From Ornithinibacillus sp. 4-3 (GTDB lineage: Bacteria; Bacillota; Bacilli; Bacillales; Amphibacillaceae): DNA of 64,000 bases. Shown here in pieces: positions 44,100-53,661 of the stretch (positions are counted from its first letter, which is position 1; every line of letters starts with the position of its first letter). The DNA lies in the NCBI RefSeq assembly GCF_040958695.1, contig NZ_CP162599.1:3258001-3322000 (forward strand). Direction: 5' to 3'. The position numbers and the translations under genes were made by a program. The notes below the pieces were generated by a model. That model made no database searches and was not told the origin of the DNA. It saw only the letters and a list, made by a program, of their open reading frames with translations.

Positions 44100-45725
44100 T
44101 TATTCACTTATGCTAATGTTCCACAAAATTGGTCCTACAGTTGTATCGTATCCAGATACTTCTGTACGTACAGCTGCAATGTCCATTTTATTACCAACTT
44201 TGATTATTGGTAAATAGTTCCAAAATTCTTCTTGTAGATCAATCATAATTGCTTTCGCTTCTTCTTGATTCTCGCTTGCTTGAATTGCATCAATATAGCC
44301 ATCGATTTCCGCACTATTTGACCAACCTGCCCACTCTGCACGTGAATCTAAGAATGGATACTGAATTGGAGTTGGACGAATTCCCCAACCAGTAATTGTC
44401 ATATCGTATGCTGATGGGTCACTTTGTTTATCAATAACTGTAGCCCATTCGTAAACTTCTAATTCTAAGTTTACTCCAATTTGTTTAAGCTGTTCTTGCA
44501 TAACTATTGCAAACATATAATAGTCTTCATATTCACGGGAAGTCATCAAGCGAATCGTTTCCCCATTATACCCCGCTTCTTCTAGTAGTTTTTTTGCTTT
44601 TTCTAAATCCTTTTGATTATATTGATCTTTCCCCGCATCTGTATACCATGCTGTTTGTTCTTCTAGCATTAATTCATGATTCATCGTGAAAAACTCTTCA
44701 CTCCCATAAGCGGCTAACATTATTTCTTCCAAGTCTAAAGCTGCTGCAATCGCTTGGCGCATCTTTTGATCTTGAAATACTCCAACTTTCTTATTAAAAA
44801 TAATTCCTGGAATGGAGTTAATATCTGCTTTATTCTCCACGTTCGGATCAGCATCTAATTGGGCTGCACTATCTTGTGGAATAAAATTAGCCATATGATA
44901 TTCTCCAGACTGTACTCCTGCAACACGTGTGGATGCATCTGTCACAATATGGAAGTAAATATCGTCTACATATGCTTCTTTTTTACCTGATAGACCATCT
45001 GCCGGCTTATCTACTGCTTGGTAGTCAGCAAATTTTGTTAAATGAATATACTGATCTTGCTTCCATTCCTCTAGCTTATATGGTCCTGTTCCAATATATT
45101 CTGTTACTCCGCCTTCTTCAGCCGCTTCGACAATTTCCTTAGGCATAATTGCTGCAATTTGTGTTAAGTCTGCAAATACAAACATATCAATTAAACCTGT
45201 TTTATCTAAGTGAGCAACAACTGTGTAATCATCCTCCGCTTGAAAAGTAACACCACTTAAGAAAGATTTTGCTTGTGCAGATTCATTCGCCCATTTTTCC
45301 ATAGAAGCAACAACATCTTCTGCCTTCATTTCATCTCCATTATGGAATTTTACACCTTGTCTTAATTTAAAAGTAACTGTTTTTTCCTCTTGGTTTGCTT
45401 CAAAAGACTCCGCTAGCATTGGTTGTACTTGAAATTCACTATCAAATGTAACAAGCTGTTCATATATATTTCGCGCTATATCACGCGTCGCCGTCGCCGT
45501 TGTTACAACTGGATCAAGTCCTGGTGGTTGTGCATTGAATGCAAAATTTAAAGTTCCACCTGTTTGCGGTTCTTGTTCTGCTTCTTCTGTTTTCTCTTCC
45601 TTTTCATTATCTTTTTCAACTTCTTGCTTTTCTTTTGGCTCTTCTTTTTTGTCTTCTGAACACGCTGCAAGTACTAGTAAAGCGCTTGCAAAAATGAGCA
45701 AAAGAAATAATAATTTTTTCTTCAC
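44100..45725 (-). CDS. Peptide-type ABC transporter substrate-binding lipoprotein (SBP 5)
   Basis: 541 aa. Lipobox L-A-A-C with Cys22 and an unusually Lys/Glu-rich linker (residues 25-50). Blocks: F-A-F-N-A-Q-P-P-G-L-D-P-V-V-T-T-A-T-A-T-R-D, KLRQGVKFHNGDEM, DVVASMEKWANESAQ, EYIGTGPYKLEEWKQDQYIH, C-terminal GPILWNISISE. A paralogue of SBP 4. GTG start behind GAGGGGG. Strong promoter directly upstream with a very short leader. Co-directional serine hydrolase follows after 63 nt. Confidence 0.9.
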   Translation of the reverse strand: MKKKLLFLLLIFASALLVLAACSEDKKEEPKEKQEVEKDNEKEEKTEEAEQEPQTGGTLNFAFNAQPPGLDPVVTTATATRDIARNIYEQLVTFDSEFQVQPMLAESFEANQEEKTVTFKLRQGVKFHNGDEMKAEDVVASMEKWANESAQAKSFLSGVTFQAEDDYTVVAHLDKTGLIDMFVFADLTQIAAIMPKEIVEAAEEGGVTEYIGTGPYKLEEWKQDQYIHLTKFADYQAVDKPADGLSGKKEAYVDDIYFHIVTDASTRVAGVQSGEYHMANFIPQDSAAQLDADPNVENKADINSIPGIIFNKKVGVFQDQKMRQAIAAALDLEEIMLAAYGSEEFFTMNHELMLEEQTAWYTDAGKDQYNQKDLEKAKKLLEEAGYNGETIRLMTSREYEDYYMFAIVMQEQLKQIGVNLELEVYEWATVIDKQSDPSAYDMTITGWGIRPTPIQYPFLDSRAEWAGWSNSAEIDGYIDAIQASENQEEAKAIMIDLQEEFWNYLPIIKVGNKMDIAAVRTEVSGYDTTVGPILWNISISE

Positions 45726-45749
45726 AAAATTCCCCCTCTTTCATTTTTT

Positions 45750-45778
45750 ATAGTATCTAAGATTTTTTTTAAAGTCAA
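45750..45778 (-). promoter_or_regulatory. Promoter of SBP 5
   Basis: Minus strand -35 TTGACT (45778-45773), 17-nt spacer, -10 TACTAT (45755-45750). The start codon is only about 25 nt from the -10, so the leader is little more than the ribosome-binding site. Confidence 0.7.
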
Positions 45779-45901
45779 TTTAATTTTAATATAATTAATT
45801 CTCTTTCTTTCCAATATACACACATCTTTTCTAGTGTTTATAAAATAGCCGTGCTAGAATAACGATATATACCATTAGATTAGCATTTAGGAGGATTTTC
45901 A

Positions 45902-47011
45902 ATGAAAATTACTGAGATTGAAGTTTTTGCCATTCGCTTACCACTAATCGATCCATTTATCATTAGTTATGGCTCCTATGACGATATGCCATCCGTCATT
46001 GTAAAGATCACTACAGACAATGGATATGTCGGCTATGGAGAAGGTGTTGCTGATGAACATGTAACTGCCGAGAGCTGGGAAAGTGTATTTCAAGTAATCA
46101 AAAACACACTTGCTCCAAAACTAATCGGAGAAAATCCAATGAATATGGAGCGTATTCATGATGTAATGAACAAGCAGATTTTCATGGCACCGACAGCGAA
46201 AGCAGCAATTGATATTGCATGCTTTGATGTTGTTGGAAAAGCATTAGGAGTTCCAGCTTATGTCTTATTAGGTGGTCGTTATCATGAGAAATTTCCAATT
46301 ACACATGTGCTAAGCATTGGGGATCCTGAGAAAATGGCTAACGAAGCAGAAGAACGTGTCAAACAAGGCTATAAATCTTTTAAAATGAAGGTTGGTACAA
46401 ACGTATTTGAAGATGTAGCAAGAATTAAAGCAGTTAAAGAACGTGTTGGTGAAGATATCGCTATTCGTATTGATGTTAACCAGGGCTGGCAAAATAGCGC
46501 AAATACTCTACTAGCGCTCGAGCAATTATCTGGTCTCGCAATTGATTGGTTAGAACAGCCTGTTGTAGCAACAGATATTGATGCAATGGTAGAAATTAAA
46601 TCAAAATCATCCATCCCTGTAATGATTGACGAAGGATTACGTGGATTCCCAGAAATGCGTGAAATTATTGCAAAACATGCTGCTCATAAAGTAAATATTA
46701 AATTAATGAAATGTGGCGGTATGTATCCAGCAGCAAAACTAGCTAATATGGCAGAAATGGCTGGCATCGACTGTCAGGTTGGTTCCATGGTTGAATCCTC
46801 TGTCGGTTCCGCAGCAGGCTTCCATGTCGCATTCTCGAAAAAATTTATTACTAGCGTAGAGCTAACAGGACCACTAAAATTCTCGAAGGATATTGGTGAT
46901 CTAAAATACGAAATTCCATTTATCAAATTAAATGAAAAACCAGGCCTTGGGGTAGACGTTGATGAAGATGTTTTACAAGAACTAACCGTATACTCTGAAG
47001 TAGTTAAATAA
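45902..47011 (+). CDS. Enolase-superfamily dipeptide epimerase / muconate-cycloisomerase-like
   Basis: 369 aa. MLE-subgroup catalytic residues: K-x-K in S-F-K-M-K-V-G (near 161), metal ligands Asp in I-D-V-N-Q-G-W (near 192), Glu in W-L-E-Q-P-V (near 219), Asp in I-D-E-G-L-R-G (near 243), and second Lys in I-K-L-M-K-C-G-G (near 267). Such enzymes include L-Ala-D/L-Glu epimerase, other dipeptide epimerases, N-succinylamino acid racemase and cycloisomerases. Position among SBP and peptidase genes favours dipeptide epimerisation. Divergent from SBP 5, ATG behind AGGAGG. Confidence 0.85.
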   Translation: MKITEIEVFAIRLPLIDPFIISYGSYDDMPSVIVKITTDNGYVGYGEGVADEHVTAESWESVFQVIKNTLAPKLIGENPMNMERIHDVMNKQIFMAPTAKAAIDIACFDVVGKALGVPAYVLLGGRYHEKFPITHVLSIGDPEKMANEAEERVKQGYKSFKMKVGTNVFEDVARIKAVKERVGEDIAIRIDVNQGWQNSANTLLALEQLSGLAIDWLEQPVVATDIDAMVEIKSKSSIPVMIDEGLRGFPEMREIIAKHAAHKVNIKLMKCGGMYPAAKLANMAEMAGIDCQVGSMVESSVGSAAGFHVAFSKKFITSVELTGPLKFSKDIGDLKYEIPFIKLNEKPGLGVDVDEDVLQELTVYSEVVK

Positions 47012-47025
47012 AAATAACATCTTTA

Positions 47026-47067
47026 AGTGAACCCAGCCGTACTAAATTCAGTATGGTTGGATTCACT
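47026..47067 (+). terminator. Terminator after the epimerase gene
   Basis: 18-nt arms with three mismatches/wobbles (AGTGAA-x-CCA-x-CC), 6-nt loop, then ATCTTTTTG. Confidence 0.65.
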
Positions 47068-47189
47068 ATCTTTTTGAGATTTGTTATGCTTTCTCAGCGC
47101 TATAATTAAATTTTACCTATTTGCGACTTTTGAATGAACATGCTATTTTTTGTACAGTCATCAAATATAAAAAGAAAGGACTTGATTGA

Positions 47190-48185
47190 TTGCAAATACA
47201 CAATCCACATGATAAATTCTTCAAAGCTACCTTTTCTAACGTAGAAGTAGTCAAAGATTTTATTACACACTTCCTTCCCTCTTCTATTCGCAATCTCATT
47301 GATTTGAACTACCTTCAGCCTCAAAAAGACAGCTTTATTCGCCCTGACCTCCAAGAATATTTTTCCGACTTCTTATATCAAACCCAAGTCCAGAATAAAC
47401 CCATCTATATTTATCTTCTCTTTGAGCATAAAAGCTATGCGGATCATCATATTTCACTCCAATTATTACAATATATGTTAGAAATTTGGAGAAGCAAATG
47501 GAAAAAAGACCGTCTGTTACCATTTATTATGCCAATTGTCCTCTACCATGGCTCCAATCCATGGACAACTACCTCTTTCATCGATTTACTAGACGGATAT
47601 AAAGATTTCCCATCAGAAATGCATAAATATATTCCTGATTATGAATACTTTCTATATGATGTTACCTACTTTCAAGATGAAGAAGTACAACTTAATGTAT
47701 TCTTGCGGATTATGTTATTAATGTTTCGAGATATTCGTAAAAAAGATATACAAATTGTTTTAGAGACTATTTATAAATCTTTAGATTATCTACAACAATT
47801 AAACGATCAGCAAACAGCTACGCAATATTTAGAAATCTTGTTTCGCTATATCTTTCACGCCAATCAGGATCTAACGAAAGAGAATTATTATGATATAATT
47901 GAACATGTAAGTAGTACTTATCAAGAAGGAGGCGATCGAGCGATGAGTTTAGCAGAAATTTTTCGTAATGAAGGGAAACTCGAAGGTAGATTGGAAGGAA
48001 TTGCTGAAGGGGAAACAAAGGCATTAGCTAACACAGCCATTCGATTAATTACCAAATTCGTAGCTCCACTTTCTGAAGAAATGAAACATAAGATGCATCA
48101 ACAGGAAATTAGCACTTTAGAAGAAATTATTGATCATATAGATGAATTTCAATCCATTGAGGAAGTAAAACAACATTTAAAGTAG
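47190..48185 (+). CDS. Rpn family recombination-promoting nuclease / putative transposase
   Basis: 331 aa. Starts H-N-P-H-D-K-F-F-K-A-T-F-S-N; then D-L-Q-E-Y-F-S-D-F-L-Y-Q-T and Y-I-Y-L-L-F-E-H-K-S-Y, the PD-(D/E)xK nuclease core of Rpn/YhgA-like proteins (D ... E-H-K), and I-M-P-I-V-L-Y-H-G. The tail is helical: G-R-L-E-G-I-A-E-G-E. Escherichia coli RpnA-type proteins are DNA endonucleases that stimulate RecA-independent recombination; they occur in many copies per genome. TTG start 47190 with AAAGGA 9 nt upstream. Full length, apparently intact. Confidence 0.88.
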   Translation: MQIHNPHDKFFKATFSNVEVVKDFITHFLPSSIRNLIDLNYLQPQKDSFIRPDLQEYFSDFLYQTQVQNKPIYIYLLFEHKSYADHHISLQLLQYMLEIWRSKWKKDRLLPFIMPIVLYHGSNPWTTTSFIDLLDGYKDFPSEMHKYIPDYEYFLYDVTYFQDEEVQLNVFLRIMLLMFRDIRKKDIQIVLETIYKSLDYLQQLNDQQTATQYLEILFRYIFHANQDLTKENYYDIIEHVSSTYQEGGDRAMSLAEIFRNEGKLEGRLEGIAEGETKALANTAIRLITKFVAPLSEEMKHKMHQQEISTLEEIIDHIDEFQSIEEVKQHLK

Positions 48186-48193
48186 AAAAATTC

Positions 48194-48235
48194 AAACCAG
48201 CAAACAGATGCTTTAACACACCTGTTTGCTGGTTT
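48194..48235. terminator. Bidirectional terminator between Rpn and SBP 6 genes
   Basis: Perfect 14-bp stem (AAACCAGCAAACAG and complement), 14-nt loop, ending 4 nt from the SBP 6 stop codon; TTTCCTTT on the plus side. Confidence 0.8.
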
Positions 48236-48238
48236 CCT

Positions 48239-49819
48239 TTATTCTTCAATTCCAACATTCCAAAGCAGTGGCCCTATAAAATTACGAAAGCCTGTCACGT
48301 TTTCTTTCATTCCTGCTACATTGTGGAATAATCCTACGTTAATAATTGGCAGGTAATCCCAAAACTCCTCTTGTAGGTCTGAAGCAAGCGCGCTTGCTTC
48401 TTCCATTGTAGGAGCCTTGCTAATATCATCTAGGTACTGATCGATTTTCTCACTATTTGTCCAACCAGCCCATCCTGCTTTCGAATCTAGGAAGCTATAT
48501 CCTTGGGGAATAAACTGTGTATTCCAACCCGTAAAGAAAATATCCCATAATTCTGGATCATCACGACGATCTAACATTGTTGCTAAATCGTAAAGTTCTA
48601 ATGATACATTCAAACCGAGATTTTCCAACTGTTCAAGGGTTGCAACAGCTGCACTGTAAAAGTGTGGGTACTCACGAGTTGCTAAAATCACAATTTCTTC
48701 TCCATCATAGCCTGACTCTTCTATTAATTGTTGTGCTAAATCTTCATTTTGCATATTATATTTATCTTTAGCTGCATCTGTATACCATGCCTTAATTTCT
48801 GGCGTAAATACCCCATGCTCTAATTCAAAAAATTGCTCATCTCCAAAAGACGCATAAAGTATTGATTCTACATCAAGCGCTGCATTTATTGCTTGGCGCA
48901 TCTTTTGATCTGCAAAAGTTCCTTCTTGTTTATTAAATACAAGCATTTCCATTCCATATGGCCATATTTCTGTTTTTAACCCGTCTGTATCTTGAATTTG
49001 CCCTACATTATCATAAGGTAATCCAAGAATAATATCATATTCTCCACTGATCAAACCACTTACTCGAGTTGATTCATCTGGGACGAAATGCCAGTATATT
49101 TCATCAGCTAACGCTTCTTTTCTACCACCTAAACCTGTTGGTTCTTCTGATCTTGGTTGATAGTCTTTGAACTTCACAAATTTAATATATTGATCCGTTC
49201 TCCATTCATCTAATTTAAGAGGCCCTGTCCCTATGTAATCTTCTATTGCTCCTGCTCCAGCTTCTTCTGCAATTTCTTTCGGAACAATAATAGGCAATTG
49301 ATTTTGCTCAGCTATTGTATATAAGGAAATAGCTGATGGTGCCTGTAAATGTACTGCTACTGTATCTTCATCAACCTTTTCCCACTCTGCTCCAGGAATA
49401 TCGGATTGTGCTTGTGCTGAAATACTCATCCATCTTTCCATTGAAGCGATAACATCATCTGCTGTCATCTCTTCTCCATTATGGAATTTAATTGCTTTAC
49501 GAAGCGGAAAGGTAATCGTCTTTCCATCTTCACTCATTTCAAATGACTCTGCCAGCATTGGAATCACTTCATAATTATCATCCAAAGTAACCAATGTTTC
49601 ATACATCGCTCGCGCTACATCATGTGTTGCTGTTGCTGTTGTAAGCGCCGGATCAAGTATACCAGGCTGCTGACCAACTGAAATATTTAAAACTTCTCCC
49701 CATTCTTGTCCCTGTGTACTATCATTTTCTGTACCACCAGCTTCATTACTACAACCGATTAATGTAATCGTTATCATTATAAATAATGATAGTAATAAAG
49801 CTTTTGTTTTATCTCTCAC
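48239..49819 (-). CDS. Peptide-type ABC transporter substrate-binding lipoprotein (SBP 6)
   Basis: 526 aa. Lipobox L-I-G-C with Cys23. Blocks: V-G-Q-Q-P-G-I-L-D-P-A-L-T-T-A-T-A-T-H-D, PLRKAIKFHNGEEM, DVIASMERWMS, DYIGTGPLKLDEWRTDQYIK, TRVSGLISGEYD, C-terminal GPLLWNVGIEE. Q-Q-P, I-S-G-E-Y-D and W-R/K-T-D-Q-Y define a subgroup with the next two SBPs upstream. L-R-K-A-I-K replaces the usual L-R-x-G-V/I-K. GTG start behind AGGAGG. Three tandem SBP genes (48239-53398) with individual terminators suggest separate regulation. Confidence 0.9.
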   Translation of the reverse strand: MRDKTKALLLSLFIMITITLIGCSNEAGGTENDSTQGQEWGEVLNISVGQQPGILDPALTTATATHDVARAMYETLVTLDDNYEVIPMLAESFEMSEDGKTITFPLRKAIKFHNGEEMTADDVIASMERWMSISAQAQSDIPGAEWEKVDEDTVAVHLQAPSAISLYTIAEQNQLPIIVPKEIAEEAGAGAIEDYIGTGPLKLDEWRTDQYIKFVKFKDYQPRSEEPTGLGGRKEALADEIYWHFVPDESTRVSGLISGEYDIILGLPYDNVGQIQDTDGLKTEIWPYGMEMLVFNKQEGTFADQKMRQAINAALDVESILYASFGDEQFFELEHGVFTPEIKAWYTDAAKDKYNMQNEDLAQQLIEESGYDGEEIVILATREYPHFYSAAVATLEQLENLGLNVSLELYDLATMLDRRDDPELWDIFFTGWNTQFIPQGYSFLDSKAGWAGWTNSEKIDQYLDDISKAPTMEEASALASDLQEEFWDYLPIINVGLFHNVAGMKENVTGFRNFIGPLLWNVGIEE

Positions 49820-49940
49820 AAATTATCCTCCTATTTTCTCTTTTTCTATTGTCGTTCCCTATCCCCCTTCTATGTACTCATATTCCAATTAACGTATATT
49901 CCCTATTTACGAAACTTCCAAACCTTTTTTTGAGAAAAAT

Positions 49941-49977
49941 AAATACAGCAGCTAGAAATAGCCTAGCCGCTGTATTT
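49941..49977 (-). terminator. Terminator of SBP 7
   Basis: 15-nt arms with one mismatch (AAATACAGC core), 7-nt loop; the minus direction ends in ATTTTTCTC. Confidence 0.75.
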
Positions 49978-49984
49978 GCTTAGT

Positions 49985-51592
49985 TTATTCTTCTACGGAT
50001 ACATTCCATAATACTGGACCAATAAAGTTTTGGAATCCTTGTACTTTTTCTGAATATCCATCTGTATTTTTAAATAGACCTAAGATAATCAGTGGTAAAT
50101 AATCCCAAAATTCTTCTTGCAGTTGCTCTGCAATTGCTGTTGCTTCTTCTTGGGAAGTCGCATTACTAATATCTTCTAAATACTGATCTAATTCAGGGCT
50201 ATTTGTCCATCCTGGATATTCTGCTTTAGAATCAAGGAAGTTATAACCATGTGGAATCACTTGTGTATCCCAACCTGTGAAGAAAATATCCCATAGCTCA
50301 GGATCAGAGCGTCGATCAAGTAAGGTTGCCCAGTCAAAAACATCAAGTTTTGCATTTACTCCTACTTTTTCCAGTTGCTGTTGAACAGCAACCGCCGCAT
50401 TATAGTAATGTGGATATTCACGAGAAGTTAGTATGACAATTTCTTCTCCATCATAACCAGCTTCTTCTAAAAGGCTTTGTGTGAGCTCTGGATCTTGTTG
50501 ATTATACATTTCTTTCCCAGCATCTGAATACCAATTCACTATCTCTGGCGTAAATAATCCATGTTCTAATTCATAAAATTGCTCATCTCCAAAGGAAGCT
50601 CTTAATACCCCTTCAAAGTCAAGCGCTGCGTTAACGGCTTGACGCATATTCTTATCTGCAAATACACCTTGTTGCTTATTGAAAATAAGGAGCTCCTTAC
50701 CATATGTCCAAATTTCTGGCTGAATTCCTTCGTTTTCTTCAATTTGTTTTACATTATCATGTGCTACACCAATGGAAATATCGTATTCTCCACTAATTAA
50801 TCCACTGATACGTGTAGACTCATCTGGAACGAAATTCCAATAAATCTCATCTACTAATGCTTTCTTCTCACCTGCTAGACCACTTGCAGGTTCTGTTCTT
50901 GATTGATAATCATCAAATTTCTTATAGTGAATATATTGATCTGTTTTCCATTCTACAAATTCAAATGGACCTGTTCCAATATACTCTTCCGCTCCTGCTT
51001 CCGTAGCAGATTCAGCAATTTCCTTTGGCATTATAGCAGCTACTTGGTTTTGCTCAGCAACTGTATATAATGCGATAGAAGAAGGTTTCTCTAACTGTAA
51101 CTCTACAGTTTCTTCATCAATTTTCTCCCATTTTGCACCAGGAATACTTGCACTTGCCTGCTGTGACATTTCTAACCAACGATTCATTGATGCGAGAACA
51201 TCATCTGCTGTCATTTCATTTCCATTATGGAATTTCACACCTTTTCTTAGCTTAAAAATAATGCTTTTCCCATCTTCGCTTTCCTCAAAAGATTCTGCTA
51301 ACATTGGCACCACTTCATAGTTTTCATTTACGGTTACCAATGTCTCAAAAATTGGTTTTGCTGCATATGCCGTTGCTGTTGCGGTTGTTACTAATGGGTC
51401 AATTGTATTTGGCTGTTGCCCAATCGATAAATTTAATGTTCCTCCACTTGTCTCCGCTTCAGTTTCTTCACCAGTTGACCCGTCATCCTGCTTTTCATTG
51501 CCATTCTCTGAGTCACTATCATTACTGCAACCAATCAAGCCTATTGTCACAATAAACAGTAACAGCAACAGTGAATACGCTTTCATTTTCAT
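49985..51592 (-). CDS. Peptide-type ABC transporter substrate-binding lipoprotein (SBP 7)
   Basis: 535 aa from ATG 51592 (GGGG 9 nt upstream; in-frame starts at 51598 and 51622 are less well spaced). Lipobox L-I-G-C with Cys22, Glu/Asp-rich linker, L-S-I-G-Q-Q-P-N-T-I-D-P-L-V-T-T-A-T-A-T-A-Y-A-A-K-P-I-F-E-T, KLRKGVKFHNGNEM, DVLASMNRWLE, EYIGTGPFEFVEWKTDQYIH, TRISGLISGEYD, GPVLWNVSVEE. It shares most of these with SBP 8, including Y-A-A-K-P-I-F-E, V-I-P-H-G-Y and K-N-T-D-G-Y-S-x-K-V, so the pair is the most recent duplication in the window. Confidence 0.9.
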   Translation of the reverse strand: MKMKAYSLLLLLFIVTIGLIGCSNDSDSENGNEKQDDGSTGEETEAETSGGTLNLSIGQQPNTIDPLVTTATATAYAAKPIFETLVTVNENYEVVPMLAESFEESEDGKSIIFKLRKGVKFHNGNEMTADDVLASMNRWLEMSQQASASIPGAKWEKIDEETVELQLEKPSSIALYTVAEQNQVAAIMPKEIAESATEAGAEEYIGTGPFEFVEWKTDQYIHYKKFDDYQSRTEPASGLAGEKKALVDEIYWNFVPDESTRISGLISGEYDISIGVAHDNVKQIEENEGIQPEIWTYGKELLIFNKQQGVFADKNMRQAVNAALDFEGVLRASFGDEQFYELEHGLFTPEIVNWYSDAGKEMYNQQDPELTQSLLEEAGYDGEEIVILTSREYPHYYNAAVAVQQQLEKVGVNAKLDVFDWATLLDRRSDPELWDIFFTGWDTQVIPHGYNFLDSKAEYPGWTNSPELDQYLEDISNATSQEEATAIAEQLQEEFWDYLPLIILGLFKNTDGYSEKVQGFQNFIGPVLWNVSVEE

Positions 51593-51748
51593 TCTCATAC
51601 ACCCCTTTTTTAAAATCAGCACAAATAGAGTCTACCATACCCTATCTCCTTATTCTATTTGAAATTGACTCAAGATTCAATGTATATTAATAATATTAAT
51701 ATTTTGACACCTTATATTTGGTTGTTTAGTGACATAGATAGCGCAAAA

Positions 51749-51785
51749 ACAAAGACTACCGACAGTATTTGTCGATAGTCTTTGT
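51749..51785 (-). terminator. Terminator of SBP 8
   Basis: 16-nt arms with one mismatch (ACAAAGACTA-x-CGACA), 5-nt loop; the minus direction ends in TTTTTGCGC. Confidence 0.78.
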
Positions 51786-51814
51786 AACTTTTTATCGTTG
51801 TATAAAGCTTAACT

Positions 51815-53398
51815 TTATTCTTCCACGCTTACATTCCAAATGGTAGGGCCAATAAAGTTTTCAAAGCCTGACACTTTATCTGAATACCCATCTGTATTTT
51901 TAAATAATCCTAAGTTAACTACTGGTAGATATTCCCAAAATTCCTCTTGTAATTTCCCTACAGCTACTTTTGCTTCTTCTTGTGTAGCTGCATCACCAAT
52001 TTCTTCTAACAACTCGTCCATTTCTAGGCTATTTGTCCAGCCTGCCCACTCCGTTTTAGAATCGATAAATGCATAACCATGTGGAATCACTTGTGTATCC
52101 CAGCCTGTAAAGAAAATATCCCATAGTTCTGGATCAGAACGACGATCAAGTAATGTTGCCCAATCATAGATATCAAGCTTAACATTCAAACCTACTTGCT
52201 CTAATTGCTGCTGTACTGCAACGGCTGCATTATAGTAATGCGGATATTCACGGCTTGTTAAAATTGTAATTTCTTCTCCATCATACCCAGCTTCTTCTAG
52301 TAATTGTTGCGCTTGTTCTACATCTTTTTGATTATATTTATCTTTTCCAGTATCTACATACCAATCTTCCATATGCGGTTGGAAAATCCCGTGTTCTAAC
52401 TCAAAGAAATGATCTGCTCCAAAAGAAGCTAATAAAACTGCTTCAAAATCAAGTGCTGCATTAATTGCTTGACGCATCTTTTGCTCTGTAAATACGCCCT
52501 CTTTCTTGTTGAAAACAAGTAATTCCATTCCATATGTCCAAATTTCTGGTTCAATACCATCTGTTGCTTCAATTTGTTGTACATTATCAGGAGATACTCC
52601 AATAGAAACATCGTATTCTCCACTGATTAATCCACTAATTCGCGTAGATTCATCTGGGACGAAATTCCAATATACATCGTCTACTAATGCTATTTTCTCA
52701 CCTGCTAAACCACTTGCTGGCTCTGTTCTTGGTTGGTAATCTTCAAATTTTGTATAATGTATATATTGATCTGTTTTCCATTCCACAAACTGGAAAGGAC
52801 CAGTTCCAATATACTCATCTACTCCATTTTCTCCAGCTGCTTCAACAATTTCTTTTGGCATTACTGCTGCTTGTTGATTTTGCTCTGCTACAGTAAACAA
52901 TGCAATTAAAGAAGGCTCCTCTAATTGTAATTCAATTGTTTCTTCATCTACTTTCTCCCATTTTGCATCTGCTAAACTTGCTTTTGCCTGTGACGACATT
53001 TCCATCCAACGGTTCATAGAGGCTAATACATCGTCAGCTGTCATTTCTTCTCCATTATGGAATTTAATTCCACTTCTTAATTTGAATGTAATTGTTTTTC
53101 CATCTTCACTTACTTCATATGTTTCAGCTAACATTGGTGCTATTTCAAAGTTTTCATTTAATGTTAATAATGATTCAAATATTGGTTTTGCTGCATATGC
53201 AGTTGCTGTTGCTGTTGTTACTAATGGATCAATTGTATTCGGTTGCTGACCTAATGCCATTTGAAGTGTACTTTTCGCTTCTGTTTCTTCACCTTTTGTA
53301 GCTCCATCATTATTTTTAGATTCTCCACTATTGCCACAAGCTACTAAAGCCACTGCTAGAATTAATAATAGCAGTAAGGAATATATTTTCCCTTTCAT
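51815..53398 (-). CDS. Peptide-type ABC transporter substrate-binding lipoprotein (SBP 8)
   Basis: 527 aa. Lipobox L-V-A-C with Cys21. L-G-Q-Q-P-N-T-I-D-P-L-V-T-T-A-T-A-T-A-Y-A-A-K, KLRSGIKFHNGEEM, DVLASMNRWME, EYIGTGPFQFVEWKTDQYIH, TRISGLISGEYD, GPTIWNVSVEE. ATG behind GGGGGAAAC. Well-formed promoter about 75-100 nt upstream and a loose CodY-like sequence beyond it (AATACTCAGAAAAAT at 53520-53534, 12 of 15). Sister of SBP 7. Neighbouring genes offer no permease. Confidence 0.9.
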   Translation of the reverse strand: MKGKIYSLLLLLILAVALVACGNSGESKNNDGATKGEETEAKSTLQMALGQQPNTIDPLVTTATATAYAAKPIFESLLTLNENFEIAPMLAETYEVSEDGKTITFKLRSGIKFHNGEEMTADDVLASMNRWMEMSSQAKASLADAKWEKVDEETIELQLEEPSLIALFTVAEQNQQAAVMPKEIVEAAGENGVDEYIGTGPFQFVEWKTDQYIHYTKFEDYQPRTEPASGLAGEKIALVDDVYWNFVPDESTRISGLISGEYDVSIGVSPDNVQQIEATDGIEPEIWTYGMELLVFNKKEGVFTEQKMRQAINAALDFEAVLLASFGADHFFELEHGIFQPHMEDWYVDTGKDKYNQKDVEQAQQLLEEAGYDGEEITILTSREYPHYYNAAVAVQQQLEQVGLNVKLDIYDWATLLDRRSDPELWDIFFTGWDTQVIPHGYAFIDSKTEWAGWTNSLEMDELLEEIGDAATQEEAKVAVGKLQEEFWEYLPVVNLGLFKNTDGYSDKVSGFENFIGPTIWNVSVEE

Positions 53399-53472
53399 TT
53401 CTGTTTCCCCCTAAGATGTTTTTATTTATCATTTAACGATTTATAAATATACATTTATTTTCATAATTATTT

Positions 53473-53500
53473 ATATTACATGCATTTTTTACAAAGTCAA
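53473..53500 (-). promoter_or_regulatory. Promoter of SBP 8
   Basis: Minus strand -35 TTGACT (53500-53495), 16-nt spacer, -10 TAATAT (53478-53473). Confidence 0.6.
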
Positions 53501-53661
53501 TAGGATATATTTTAAAAAGAATACTCAGAAAAATAGAACTTGTACGAAAAGCTGTTTTTCCCCTTAAAACATCTAAGGAAAGACATAATGTAACTTCTTG
53601 ATTTAATTCTGGACAAGAATTATAGTTGAGTTAATCTTAGAAATGAATAGGATGTGAAACA

